From CAWHMS01 sp963830495 (GTDB taxonomy: Bacteria; Actinomycetota; Actinomycetes; Propionibacteriales; Nocardioidaceae), in assembly GCA_963830495.1 (NCBI GenBank), contig CAWHMS010000001.1, positions 806,001 to 870,000 on the forward strand: a DNA stretch of 64,000 nucleotides, read 5' to 3'. The notes below the pieces were generated by a model that saw nothing but the letters and a program-made list of their open reading frames with translations, ran no database searches and had not been told where the DNA came from. Position numbers and translations under genes: made by a program. Shown here piece by piece: positions 28,624 to 36,950 of the stretch (within the stretch, counting starts at the first letter, position 1; each line of letters begins with the position of its first letter).

Positions 28624-31294
28624 TCGTGACGCGCCCAGCGATGGCCCGTTCGACGTCACCGACCGCGTTCGCCGCCGACGCGGTCTCGGTGCCGCCGCCC
28701 TGGGCGACGTCGGCCTTGCCGCCTCCGTTGCCGCCGAGCGTCAGAGCCGCCACCTTCACCAGCTCCCCCGCATGCAGGCGCCACTCCTGCGCCGTCTGGT
28801 TGAGCGCGACCACGACCGACGGCTTCCCGCCGCCGGTGCCCACGACGGACACCACTGCAGGCCGCTCGGCGCCGAGCCTGCCCCGGATGTCGAGCGCCAG
28901 CCGCCGGACGTCACCTCCCTCGGCGCCCTCGGCGACCGCGCCGACGTACTGCACCCCGTAGACGTCACGTGCAGCCGCAGCCAGCTCCCCAGCCCGGGAC
29001 AGCAGCGCGTCGACGCGCACCTTGGCAATCTCCTTCTCCGCCGTCCGCAGCCGTTCGACCAGGTCGGCGACACGCCCCGGCAGCTCCTCCGGGCGCACCT
29101 TGAGCAGCTCGGTCAGCTGTGCCACCAGCACGTGCTCGCGGGCGAGGAAACCGTAGGCGTCCTCGCCGACCAGCGCCTCGACCCGGCGTACGCCGGAACC
29201 GATCGACGACTCGTGCAGCAGCTTGATGACGCCGAGCTGCCCCGACCGCAGCGCGTGCGTGCCGCCGCACAGCTCGCGGGCCCAGTCGCCGACCGACACG
29301 ACGCGCACGGTATCGCCGTACTTCTCGCCGAAGAGAGCCATCGCGCCGGCCGAGCGGGCCTGCTCCTGGGTCATGAGCTCGGCCTCGACACCCAGATCGG
29401 CGAGCACCAGGTCGTTGACCCGCGCCTCGACGTCGGCGAGCACCGAGGCCGGCACCGGCCCGGTCGCGGAGAAGTCGAAGCGGAACCGCCCGGGGGCGTT
29501 CTCGCTGCCGGCCTGGGTGGCGGTGTCGCCGAGCGCCTCGCGGACTGCCTTGTGCACCATGTGCGTGGCGGTGTGTGCGCGGCTGATGGACTTGCGCCGC
29601 TCGACGTCGACGACCGCGTGCGCCGCCAGCCCGGTTACGACCTCACCCGACAGCACCCGAGCCCGGTGTACGACGAGACCGGTGATCGGTGCCTGCACGT
29701 CGAGGATCTCGACTCGAGCGCCGTTGTCGAGCTCGACGACGCCCTGGTCGGCGAGCTGTCCGCCGCCCTCGGCGTAGAACGGGGTCCGGTCGAGGACGAG
29801 CTCGAACGTCTCACCCTCGGCGACCTGCTTCGTGCTGCCACCGTCGACGAGCAGCCCCGCCACCCGGGCGTCGCTGACCACCTCGTCGTAGCCGGTGAAC
29901 TCCACGGCCCCACCGACCTGGTCGGACATCTCGCGATAGGCGCCGGTGTCGGAGTGCCGGCCCTTCTTCGCCTTGGCGTCTGCCTGCGCCCGCTCGCGCT
30001 GCTCGGCCATCAGCCGCCGGAAGCCGACCTCGTCGACGGTCAGACCCTGCTCGGCCGCCATCTCCAGCGTGAGGTCGATCGGGAAGCCGAAGGTGTCGTG
30101 CAGCTGGAACGCCTTGTCGCCCGGCAGCTCGTGCTGGCCCGACCGCTTGGTGGCGCTGGCCGCTACGTCGAACATCGTGGTTCCCGCCCGGAGGGTCTGG
30201 CGGAAGGCGTCCTCCTCGGCGTAGGCCACTGCTGAGATCCGCGCCCATTGGGCGTCGAGCTCCGGGTAGGAGAGGCGCATCTTCGCCAGGGACAGGGGCA
30301 GCAGCTCCGGCAGCACCGGGTCCTCGACGCCCAACAGCCGCATGGATCTGATCACCCGGCGCAGGATCCGGCGCAACACGTAGCCGCGGGCCTCGTTGCC
30401 CGGGCTGACCCCGTCGCCCATGAGCATCAGCCCGCTGCGGACGTGGTCGGCCACGACCCGGAGCCGAACGTCGTCGGCGTGCTCGACGCCGTACGTCTTG
30501 CCCGCCAGCGCGGCCGCGTGCTCGAGGACCGGCACCACCTCGTCGATCTCGTAGATGCTGCCCTTGTCCTGCAGCAGCATGGCCATCCGCTCCAGGCCCA
30601 TGCCGGTGTCGATGTTCTTGGCCGGCAGGTCGCCGAGGATCTCGAAGTCGTCCTTGCCGATGCCCTCGCCGCGCTGGCTCTGCATGAAGACGAGGTTCCA
30701 GAACTCCATGTAGCGGTCGCCCGCCTTCTCGATGTCGCCCTCGGGACCGTAGTCCGGGCCACGATCGAGGAAGAGCTCGGAGTCGGGTCCGCAGGGGCCG
30801 GGGATGCCCATCGACCAGTAGTTGTCTGCCTTGCCGAGCCGGTGGATGTGGTCGTCGGGGACGCCCGCGATCTTCTTCCACAGCGCGACGGACTCATCGT
30901 CGTCGAGGTAGACCGACACGTGCAGCTTCGACTCTGGGAGCCCGTAGCCGCCCGCGGCCTGGGACCTGGTGACCAGGTCCCAGGCGTAGGTGATGGCGCC
31001 CTCCTTGAAGTAGTCACCGAAGGAGAAGTTGCCGTTCATCTGGAAGAAGGTGCCGTGCCGGTCGGTCTGGCCGACCTCCTCGATATCGATGGTCCGCACG
31101 CACTTCTGCACGCTGACGGCCCGCTGGTACGGCGGTGTCTCCTGGCCGAGGAAGTACGGCACGAACGGCACCATGCCGGCGTTGACGAAGAGCAGCGTCG
31201 GGTCGTCCAGCAACAGCGACGCACTGGGGACGAGGGTGTGATCGCGATCCTCGAAGTATGTGAGGAATCGGCGGCGGATCTCAGCGGTGTCCAA
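28616..31294 (-). CDS. alaS: Alanyl-tRNA synthetase
   Basis: It charges tRNA-Ala and edits mischarged Ser/Gly. I start at TTG 31294, which gives the usual MDTAEIRRRFLTYFEDRDH and sits 9 bases after GAAGG, for 892 residues; the open frame upstream overlaps the next gene. The class II catalytic core (YFLGQETPPYQRAVSVQKC, NGNFSFGDYFKEGA), the editing-domain HTATHMVH and CGGTHALRSG zinc motifs, and the C-terminal C-Ala domain are complete. Confidence 0.96.
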   Translation of the reverse strand: MDTAEIRRRFLTYFEDRDHTLVPSASLLLDDPTLLFVNAGMVPFVPYFLGQETPPYQRAVSVQKCVRTIDIEEVGQTDRHGTFFQMNGNFSFGDYFKEGAITYAWDLVTRSQAAGGYGLPESKLHVSVYLDDDESVALWKKIAGVPDDHIHRLGKADNYWSMGIPGPCGPDSELFLDRGPDYGPEGDIEKAGDRYMEFWNLVFMQSQRGEGIGKDDFEILGDLPAKNIDTGMGLERMAMLLQDKGSIYEIDEVVPVLEHAAALAGKTYGVEHADDVRLRVVADHVRSGLMLMGDGVSPGNEARGYVLRRILRRVIRSMRLLGVEDPVLPELLPLSLAKMRLSYPELDAQWARISAVAYAEEDAFRQTLRAGTTMFDVAASATKRSGQHELPGDKAFQLHDTFGFPIDLTLEMAAEQGLTVDEVGFRRLMAEQRERAQADAKAKKGRHSDTGAYREMSDQVGGAVEFTGYDEVVSDARVAGLLVDGGSTKQVAEGETFELVLDRTPFYAEGGGQLADQGVVELDNGARVEILDVQAPITGLVVHRARVLSGEVVTGLAAHAVVDVERRKSISRAHTATHMVHKAVREALGDTATQAGSENAPGRFRFDFSATGPVPASVLADVEARVNDLVLADLGVEAELMTQEQARSAGAMALFGEKYGDTVRVVSVGDWARELCGGTHALRSGQLGVIKLLHESSIGSGVRRVEALVGEDAYGFLAREHVLVAQLTELLKVRPEELPGRVADLVERLRTAEKEIAKVRVDALLSRAGELAAAARDVYGVQYVGAVAEGAEGGDVRRLALDIRGRLGAERPAVVSVVGTGGGKPSVVVALNQTAQEWRLHAGELVKVAALTLGGNGGGKADVAQGGGTETASAANAVGDVERAIAGRVTSG

Positions 31295-31296
31295 CG

Positions 31297-31590
31297 TCAA
31301 GTACCTTCGCGGTCGAGGTGTCGGGGGGCAGGCGGTCCAGTCGGGGACTCGAGAGCGGGGGCGGCGGCCGCGGGCCGAGCGGCCGGCAGCGCGAGCTCCT
31401 CCCGCAACTGGGCCTCCCGTTGGGCCATGCCTGCCGACACCTCGGCCGCGAACAGTCGGGCTCCCGTGCGCATCGACGCGGCCCGCGCGGCGACCCCGTC
31501 TGGGGTGAAGTTCTGCGCGGTGCGCTTGACCTTCACGAGCGCGTAGACACCCGACGCGGCCCCGGCCGCGAACCAGAACGCCCTGCTCAT
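31297..31590 (-). CDS. Small membrane protein (DUF6167-like)
   Basis: The 97-residue protein has one N-terminal hydrophobic segment (RAFWFAAGAASGVYALVKV) and a helical, Ala-rich cytoplasmic part ending in a Pro-rich tail. I recall such genes next to alaS in actinobacteria as a DUF6167 family; the name is tentative. The ATG at 31590 follows GGAGGGGTGGG, and an in-frame GTG lies 9 bases earlier. Its stop lies 2 bases before the alaS TTG start, and its start overlaps the upstream gene (ATGA). Confidence 0.75.
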   Translation of the reverse strand: MSRAFWFAAGAASGVYALVKVKRTAQNFTPDGVAARAASMRTGARLFAAEVSAGMAQREAQLREELALPAARPAAAAPALESPTGPPAPRHLDREGT

Positions 31591-32102
31591 CGAACCCACC
31601 CCTCCGATGGTCGCTGGTGCGTACGGCGACGTCGACGCATTTTCCGCTGCTGCCGCAGCTCCTTGCGTACGGCGTGCGAGATGCGCATCCGGCTGTCCTC
31701 GTGGAGCGCACGACGTACGCCGAAGGACAGCGCGGCTACCTTGATGAGCGGTCCGGCCAGTGTCACCGAGGCCACCCGCGCGGCACTCAGGTCGACCTCG
31801 TCACCGGAATCGGACTCTGCGATCCCGGTGATGAGCGGCACGTCCTCCGGCGCCTCCTCCCCCGACTTGTCAGAACGTGAACTTGCTCTGGCCAGCTGTG
31901 GTTCTGACGACTCGGCGGCGGTGAGAGCCGTGAGCTGTGCCGACAGTGCGGCCACTTCGGTGCGCAACCGGGCGAGCTCCTGGTCGGCTCGTGACTCCTG
32001 CCGGCTCCGGTCCCGCCGGAGCTGCACGACGACCGCCGTGAGCAGGGCGAGCGGAATCACCCAAGAGGCCACAACGACTGCCAGCAGAGCGCCCGACGTC
32101 AT
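31587..32102 (-). CDS. Membrane-anchored coiled-coil protein of unknown function
   Basis: The 171-residue protein has an N-terminal transmembrane helix (ALLAVVVASWVIPLALLTAVVV), a charged coiled coil (RRDRSRQESRADQELARLR), an acidic middle, and a very basic C terminus (RQQRKMRRRRRTHQRP) that could bind nucleic acid or membrane. I do not recognise a family beyond being a usual member of the rarA-alaS cluster. Coupled to the next gene by ATGA. Confidence 0.75.
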   Translation of the reverse strand: MTSGALLAVVVASWVIPLALLTAVVVQLRRDRSRQESRADQELARLRTEVAALSAQLTALTAAESSEPQLARASSRSDKSGEEAPEDVPLITGIAESDSGDEVDLSAARVASVTLAGPLIKVAALSFGVRRALHEDSRMRISHAVRKELRQQRKMRRRRRTHQRPSEGWVR

Positions 32103-32162
32103 GGCCGCCTCCTGCCCGGTCGCCTCGAGTTGATCGCTGTCCCGCGTGGTCGACTCGCCACC

Positions 32163-33680
32163 CTACCTCGTGGCATCGCCGCCCCTGTCTCCTGCCAGGA
32201 TCGCCTCGATCCGGGCCAGCCGGGCGGCATACTCGGCCTCTGCACCGCGCCCTGTCGGGCGGTAGTAGGTCCGGTCGGCCACCACCTCCGGCGCATGCCG
32301 CTGCGGCGCGACGCCGCGCGGGTCGTCGTGCGCGTACAAGTACTCGGCACCGTGCCCGAGCCCCTTCGCACCGGCGTAGTGAGCATCGCGCAGGTGCGTC
32401 GGCACAGCGCCGATGTTGCCGGCGTGTACGTCGGCCAGCGCCTCGTCGACCGCCGTGATCACGGCGTTGGACTTCGGTGCGAGCGCGAGCGCCACGACGG
32501 CCTGCCCCAGCGTGAGCCGCGCCTCCGGCATGCCGATGAGCTGCACCGACTGGGCGGCCGCCACGGCCGTGGTGAGTGCGGTCGGGTCGGCCAGCCCGAT
32601 GTCCTCGCTCGCGAGGATGACCAGCCGACGGGCGATGAACCGTGGGTCTTCTCCGGCCGCGACCATCCGGGCCAGGTAGTGCAGCGCGGCATTCACGTCG
32701 CTGCCACGAATCGACTTGATGAAGGCGCTGATCACGTCGTAGTGCTGGTCGCCCTGACGGTCGTAGCGCACCGTCGCCCGATCGACCGCGAGCTCGAGCG
32801 TCTCGATGTCGACCAGGCTCGGCCCCTGCTCCGGCGTACGCCGCGTTGTCGACGCCTGCTCCGACGTACGCCGCGTGCTCGACTCCGGCGACGCCGAGAC
32901 ACCAGCGGGTTGGCTGCGGACAGCGGCGGCGGCTGCCTCGAGATAGGTGAGTGCCCGTCGGGCGTCCCCGCCGGCCAACCGGACGAGCTGGTCGAGGGCG
33001 TCGTCAGTCAGGGTGACCGACCCGGCCAATCCACGCTCGTCGGTGCGGGCGCTGGCCACGACGCTGCGCACGGCGTCGTCAGAGAGCGGCTCGAGCGTCA
33101 GCAGCAGCGCGCGGGACAGCAGCGGCGAGATCACAGAGAAGAACGGGTTCTCCGTGGTGGCCGCGATCAGGGTCACCCAGCGGTTCTCGACGCCGGGCAG
33201 CAGCGCGTCTTGCTGCGCCTTGCTGAAGCGGTGCACCTCGTCGACGAAGAGCACAGTCCCCGGCCCGCCGGTGGCCAGCTGTTGCCGGGCGGTGCCAATG
33301 ACCTCGCGCACCTCCTTGACCCCGGCCGAGACGGCCGACAGCTCGACGAAACGCCGGTCGGTCTGCGCCGACAGGATGCCCGCGATCGTGGTCTTGCCGG
33401 TGCCCGGTGGCCCCCAGAGCAGCATGGCCGTCGCCTGGTCGGACTCCACCAGCCGACGCAGCGGCGAGCCGGCCGCCAGGAGGTGATCCTGCCCGACGAG
33501 CTCGTCGAGAGTGCGGGGACGCATCCGGACGGCGAGCGGCAGCGAGTGGTGGTCTCCGTGCGCCAGGCTCCCCCCGCCCAGAGCGCCGGAGGAGGCACTC
33601 TGTGACCGCGGGCCGTCGACGTACGGCGTGGGAGTCGGCACCTCGAAGAGCGCACTCTCCCCCGATTCCGCGTCCGTCAC
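32163..33680 (-). CDS. rarA: Replication-associated recombination protein A (AAA+ ATPase)
   Basis: RarA (MgsA) acts at stalled forks. The 505-residue protein has Walker A GPPGTGKTT, Walker B VLFVDEVHRF, sensor AATTENPFFSV and the C-terminal tetramerisation domain (ASEDIGLADPTAL). GTG start. The region linking the AAA+ and C-terminal domains holds two copies of a 10-residue repeat (TRRTSEQAST / TRRTPEQGPS) encoded by an imperfect 30-base tandem duplication at 32826-32883, so this linker is longer than usual. Confidence 0.95.
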   Translation of the reverse strand: MTDAESGESALFEVPTPTPYVDGPRSQSASSGALGGGSLAHGDHHSLPLAVRMRPRTLDELVGQDHLLAAGSPLRRLVESDQATAMLLWGPPGTGKTTIAGILSAQTDRRFVELSAVSAGVKEVREVIGTARQQLATGGPGTVLFVDEVHRFSKAQQDALLPGVENRWVTLIAATTENPFFSVISPLLSRALLLTLEPLSDDAVRSVVASARTDERGLAGSVTLTDDALDQLVRLAGGDARRALTYLEAAAAAVRSQPAGVSASPESSTRRTSEQASTTRRTPEQGPSLVDIETLELAVDRATVRYDRQGDQHYDVISAFIKSIRGSDVNAALHYLARMVAAGEDPRFIARRLVILASEDIGLADPTALTTAVAAAQSVQLIGMPEARLTLGQAVVALALAPKSNAVITAVDEALADVHAGNIGAVPTHLRDAHYAGAKGLGHGAEYLYAHDDPRGVAPQRHAPEVVADRTYYRPTGRGAEAEYAARLARIEAILAGDRGGDATR

Positions 33681-33714
33681 TCGACCGAGCCTAGTGCGGC
33701 GACAGGCGTGCGGG

Positions 33715-34791
33715 TCAGGAGGCGACCGGCTGGGCCTCGTCGTCGGTGACGATCACCTGGATCGGCTCCGCGAAGTGACAGGCCACCTCGCGACCGCCGA
33801 TCTGCAGCAGCGGCGGCTCCTCCTGGGCGCAGATGTCCTGCGCCTTCCAGCAGCGGGTGCGGAAGCGACAGCCCGATGGCGGGTTGATCGGGCTCGGTAC
33901 GTCGCCCTCGAGCCTGATCCGCTCCCGGCGACCGCCGATCTGCGCCTGCTTGACGTCGGGTGCAGCCGACAGTAGCGCCTGCGTGTAGGGGTGGTGCGGC
34001 GTCAGGTAGATGCTGTCCCGGTCACCGATCTCGACGATCTTGCCGAGGTACATGACGGCGATCCGTGGGCAGAAGTGCCGCACGATCGCAAGGTCGTGGG
34101 CGATGAAGAGGAAGGCGATCCCGAACTCCTTCTGGAGGTCCTGCAGCAGGTTGACCACCTGCGCCTGGATCGACACGTCCAACGCCGACACCGGCTCGTC
34201 GGCGACGATCAGCTTCGGGTTGAGCGCGAGCGCCCGGGCGATGCCGATCCGCTGCCGCTGACCGCCGGAGAACTCACTCGGGTAGCGGTTGTAGTGCTCC
34301 GGGTTGAGGCCTACCGTCTTGAGCAGGTCCTGGACCCGCTCCTTCATCTTCTTCCTGGGCACTGTCTTGTGCACCATCATCGGGGTGCTGACGATCGTGC
34401 CCACCGTGTGCCGGGGGTTCAGCGAGGAGTACGGGTCCTGGAAGATCAGCTGGATCTCGCGGCGGTAGGGCAACATCGCCCGACGCTTGAGCGTGCCGAT
34501 CTCCTCGCCCTCGAACTTCATCGAGCCCGACGTCGGGTCGTAGAGCCGGGTGATGACTCTGCCGGTGGTGGTCTTGCCGCAGCCGGACTCTCCCACCAGG
34601 CCGAGCGCCTCGCCCCGATGCACGGTGAACGAGACGCCGTCTACTGCCTGCACATGGCCGATCGTGCGACGCACGATCCCCGCCGACCTGACCGGGAAGT
34701 ACTTGACCAGGTCGGTGACCTCGAGCAGCGGCTCTCCCTGAGTCGCGACAGCGTCGGCCGGCTGGGGTGTGGTGGTCGTGGACTCGGTCAC
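33715..34791 (-). CDS. Oligopeptide/dipeptide ABC transporter ATP-binding protein (OppF-type)
   Basis: One of two ATPases of a peptide-type importer. GTG at 34791 overlaps the partner ATPase stop (GTGA) and gives 358 residues; the frame is open upstream. Walker A is GESGCGKT (67-74), the signature FSGGQRQRIGIARAL, Walker B IVADEPVSALD, and the C-terminal Cys-containing oligopeptide domain INPPSGCRFRTRCWKAQDIC is present. It is the last gene of the five-gene operon. The transported solute cannot be told from sequence. Confidence 0.92.
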   Translation of the reverse strand: MTESTTTTPQPADAVATQGEPLLEVTDLVKYFPVRSAGIVRRTIGHVQAVDGVSFTVHRGEALGLVGESGCGKTTTGRVITRLYDPTSGSMKFEGEEIGTLKRRAMLPYRREIQLIFQDPYSSLNPRHTVGTIVSTPMMVHKTVPRKKMKERVQDLLKTVGLNPEHYNRYPSEFSGGQRQRIGIARALALNPKLIVADEPVSALDVSIQAQVVNLLQDLQKEFGIAFLFIAHDLAIVRHFCPRIAVMYLGKIVEIGDRDSIYLTPHHPYTQALLSAAPDVKQAQIGGRRERIRLEGDVPSPINPPSGCRFRTRCWKAQDICAQEEPPLLQIGGREVACHFAEPIQVIVTDDEAQPVAS

Positions 34792-35864
34792 CCGATCGCC
34801 TCTTTCACTTCGCTCTCGTAGATCACGTGCGGGTCGGGCAGGTGACAGCGGGTGAGGTGGTCGGCCACCATGCCGGGTCGTAGCTCCGGCAGCTCGGTGA
34901 AGCAGCGGTCGCCTTCGACCTTGTCCTTGTGCGTGCAACGTGGGTGGAAGGCGCACCCGCTGGGCGGGTTGAGCAGGCTCGGCGGCGTACCCGGGATCGG
35001 CACCAGTGGCTTGCTGGTGTCGTGCGTGACATTGGGGATGCTGCTCAGCAGGCCCCAGGTGTAGGGCATCTCCGGGTGGCCGAGGATCTGCTTCGTCAGG
35101 CCCTTCTCGACACAACGGCCGCCGTACATCACCAGCACCTCGTCGGCGACCTCGGCGATGACCCCCAGGTCGTGCGTGATCATGATGACCGCGGAACCGA
35201 ACTCCTTCTGCAGGTCCTGCATCAGGTCCAGGATCTGCGCCTGCACCGTGACGTCAAGTGCCGTGGTGGGCTCGTCGGCGATCAGCAGCCGCGGATTGTT
35301 GACCAGCGCCATCGCGATCATCGCGCGCTGGCGCATGCCGCCGGAGAACTGGTGCGGGAAGTCGTCGACGCGCCGGTCGGGCTGCGGGATGCCGACCCGG
35401 TCGAGCATCTCGACGGCGCGGGTCTTGGCGACCTTCTTGGAGACGTTGTGGTGCAGGCGGTAGGCCTCTACGATCTGCCTGCCCACGGAGTAGAAAGGGT
35501 GCAGCGCGGTCAGCGGATCCTGGAAGATCATCGCGACATCGCTGCCACGCAGCTTGCGCATTGTGTCGTCGGACGCGCCGATGACTTCGCGTCCGCCGAC
35601 GCGGATCGAGCCCGTCATCCGAGTGCGCCGTACGTCGTGCAGACCGAGCACCGCCATCGACGAGACCGACTTGCCGGAGCCGGACTCGCCCACGATGCCG
35701 AGGGTGCTGCCCATGTCGACGGTGTAGGACAGGTCGGTGACGGCCTGGACGAGCCCGTCATAGGTCGGGAACCGCACCGTGAGGTTCTCGACGACGAGGA
35801 AGGGCTCCTCGCCGTCGGTCACCGGCTTGGTCTCTGGCTGCGGATCGGTCATGGTCTCCGTCAT
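34788..35864 (-). CDS. Oligopeptide/dipeptide ABC transporter ATP-binding protein (OppD-type)
   Basis: Partner ATPase of 358 residues. Walker A is GESGSGKS, signature FSGGMRQRAMIAMAL, Walker B LLIADEPTTALD, and the C-terminal extension LLNPPSGCAFHPRCTHKD is typical of OppD/DppD. The start ATG at 35864 overlaps the permease stop; the stop overlaps the OppF-type gene. The two ATPases form a heterodimer on the two permeases. Confidence 0.92.
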   Translation of the reverse strand: MTETMTDPQPETKPVTDGEEPFLVVENLTVRFPTYDGLVQAVTDLSYTVDMGSTLGIVGESGSGKSVSSMAVLGLHDVRRTRMTGSIRVGGREVIGASDDTMRKLRGSDVAMIFQDPLTALHPFYSVGRQIVEAYRLHHNVSKKVAKTRAVEMLDRVGIPQPDRRVDDFPHQFSGGMRQRAMIAMALVNNPRLLIADEPTTALDVTVQAQILDLMQDLQKEFGSAVIMITHDLGVIAEVADEVLVMYGGRCVEKGLTKQILGHPEMPYTWGLLSSIPNVTHDTSKPLVPIPGTPPSLLNPPSGCAFHPRCTHKDKVEGDRCFTELPELRPGMVADHLTRCHLPDPHVIYESEVKEAIG

Positions 35865-36853
35865 ACCAGCCGCACTCTCGGGTCGAGGAAGCTGTACACG
35901 ATGTCGACCACCAGATTAGCGGTGACGACGAAGACGGCGCCGACCAGCACGGTGGTCGCGATCACCGGGAAGTCGACCGGGATGGCCTGGAGGCCCCAGA
36001 CACCGATGCCGTCGATCTCGAAGATCGCCTCGGTGATCAGCGTGCCCGAGAGCAGGATCGCGAAGTCCAGACCGAAGATCGTCACGATCGGCACGATCGC
36101 GGCCCGCAGGGCGTGCTTGAAGACGACTCTGTTGGTGCTCACCCCCTTGGCGGTCGCGGTGCGCACATAGTCCTCGCCCAGGGTCTCGACCATCGAACCC
36201 CGGGTGAAACGCGCGTACTGAGTCGCCGACGCGATGCCGAGGGTGAGCCACGGGAGCAGCAACCCGGCGAACCAGTCGGCGGGACTGTCGGTGAAGGGGT
36301 AGTAGCCCGTCTCCGGGAAGATCTGCCACACCTGGGTGAAGTAGATCCAGGAGAGCAGTGCCACGAGCAGGTAGGGAATGGAGTTGATGAGCAGGCTTCC
36401 GCTGGTGATGGCCTTGTCGCTCCAGGTGCCCCGCCACTTGGCGGCGAGGACCCCAGTGCTGACCCCGATGGTCAGGAAGACCACGGCCGCGCCGACGGCC
36501 AGCGAGAGCGTAGCGGGGAAGTACTGCTTGAGCTGCTCGTAGACCGGCTCCTTCGTGACGTAGGAGATGCCCAGGCACGGAGCTGGACAGGGATACTCCG
36601 CCGCGCCGACATCGATCTCGCGGCCGGTGAAGATGCCCTTGACCCACACGCCGTACTGGCTGACGACACTCTCGTCGAGGCCTAGTGCGTCCTCGATCGT
36701 CTGCCGCTTCTCTTCCGTGCAGCGGCCGCTCTCGTTGCAGATCGACGCTGCGGCGTCGGTGGGACCGAGGAAGAAGATCGCGAACACGATCATCGACGCC
36801 AGCGTCACCACGATGAACGCCGCGACCAGGCGCCTGAAGATGTAGCCCAGCAT
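35861..36853 (-). CDS. Oligopeptide/dipeptide ABC transporter permease (OppB-type)
   Basis: The 330-residue membrane protein has the usual first helix (FIVVTLASMIVFAIFFLGP), then a long external loop (about 35-110) with two Cys pairs (SICNESGRC and YPCPAPC), and the BPD_transp_1 core with the EAA-like loop GEDYVRTATAKGVSTNRVVF. Downstream helices and the RVRLV tail are complete. The loop cysteines suggest disulfides outside the cell. It lies behind the receptor gene with stem-loops in between. Confidence 0.91.
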   Translation of the reverse strand: MLGYIFRRLVAAFIVVTLASMIVFAIFFLGPTDAAASICNESGRCTEEKRQTIEDALGLDESVVSQYGVWVKGIFTGREIDVGAAEYPCPAPCLGISYVTKEPVYEQLKQYFPATLSLAVGAAVVFLTIGVSTGVLAAKWRGTWSDKAITSGSLLINSIPYLLVALLSWIYFTQVWQIFPETGYYPFTDSPADWFAGLLLPWLTLGIASATQYARFTRGSMVETLGEDYVRTATAKGVSTNRVVFKHALRAAIVPIVTIFGLDFAILLSGTLITEAIFEIDGIGVWGLQAIPVDFPVIATTVLVGAVFVVTANLVVDIVYSFLDPRVRLV

Positions 36854-36874
36854 GTGCTCCTGCTTCCTGTTCTA

Positions 36875-36910
36875 GGGGTGGGGTAGGCCCTGTCGGGCCC
36901 ACCCCACCCC
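36875..36910. promoter_or_regulatory. Strong stem-loop between receptor and OppB-type permease genes
   Basis: GGGGTGGGGT (36875-36884) pairs with ACCCCACCCC (36901-36910), one mismatch follows, then GGCCC-TGTC-GGGCC closes the stem. On the transcript it forms a very GC-rich hairpin of about 15 pairs directly upstream of the permease start. No U-tract follows. Such stems after receptor genes in ABC operons often stabilise the upstream message or reduce read-through; that role is inferred. Confidence 0.7.
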
Positions 36911-36920
36911 CGTGGTGTCC

Positions 36921-36950
36921 ATCACGAGCGTGATGTCACCGGGACATCAC
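36921..36950. promoter_or_regulatory. Overlapping inverted repeats at the receptor stop codon
   Basis: Two mutually exclusive stems overlap here: ATCACG-AG-CGTGAT (36921-36934) and GTGATGTC-N5-GACATCAC (36930-36950). The second includes the receptor gene's stop codon (36947-36949). Together with the larger stem 11 bases further on, they make a compact structured spacer. Confidence 0.6.
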
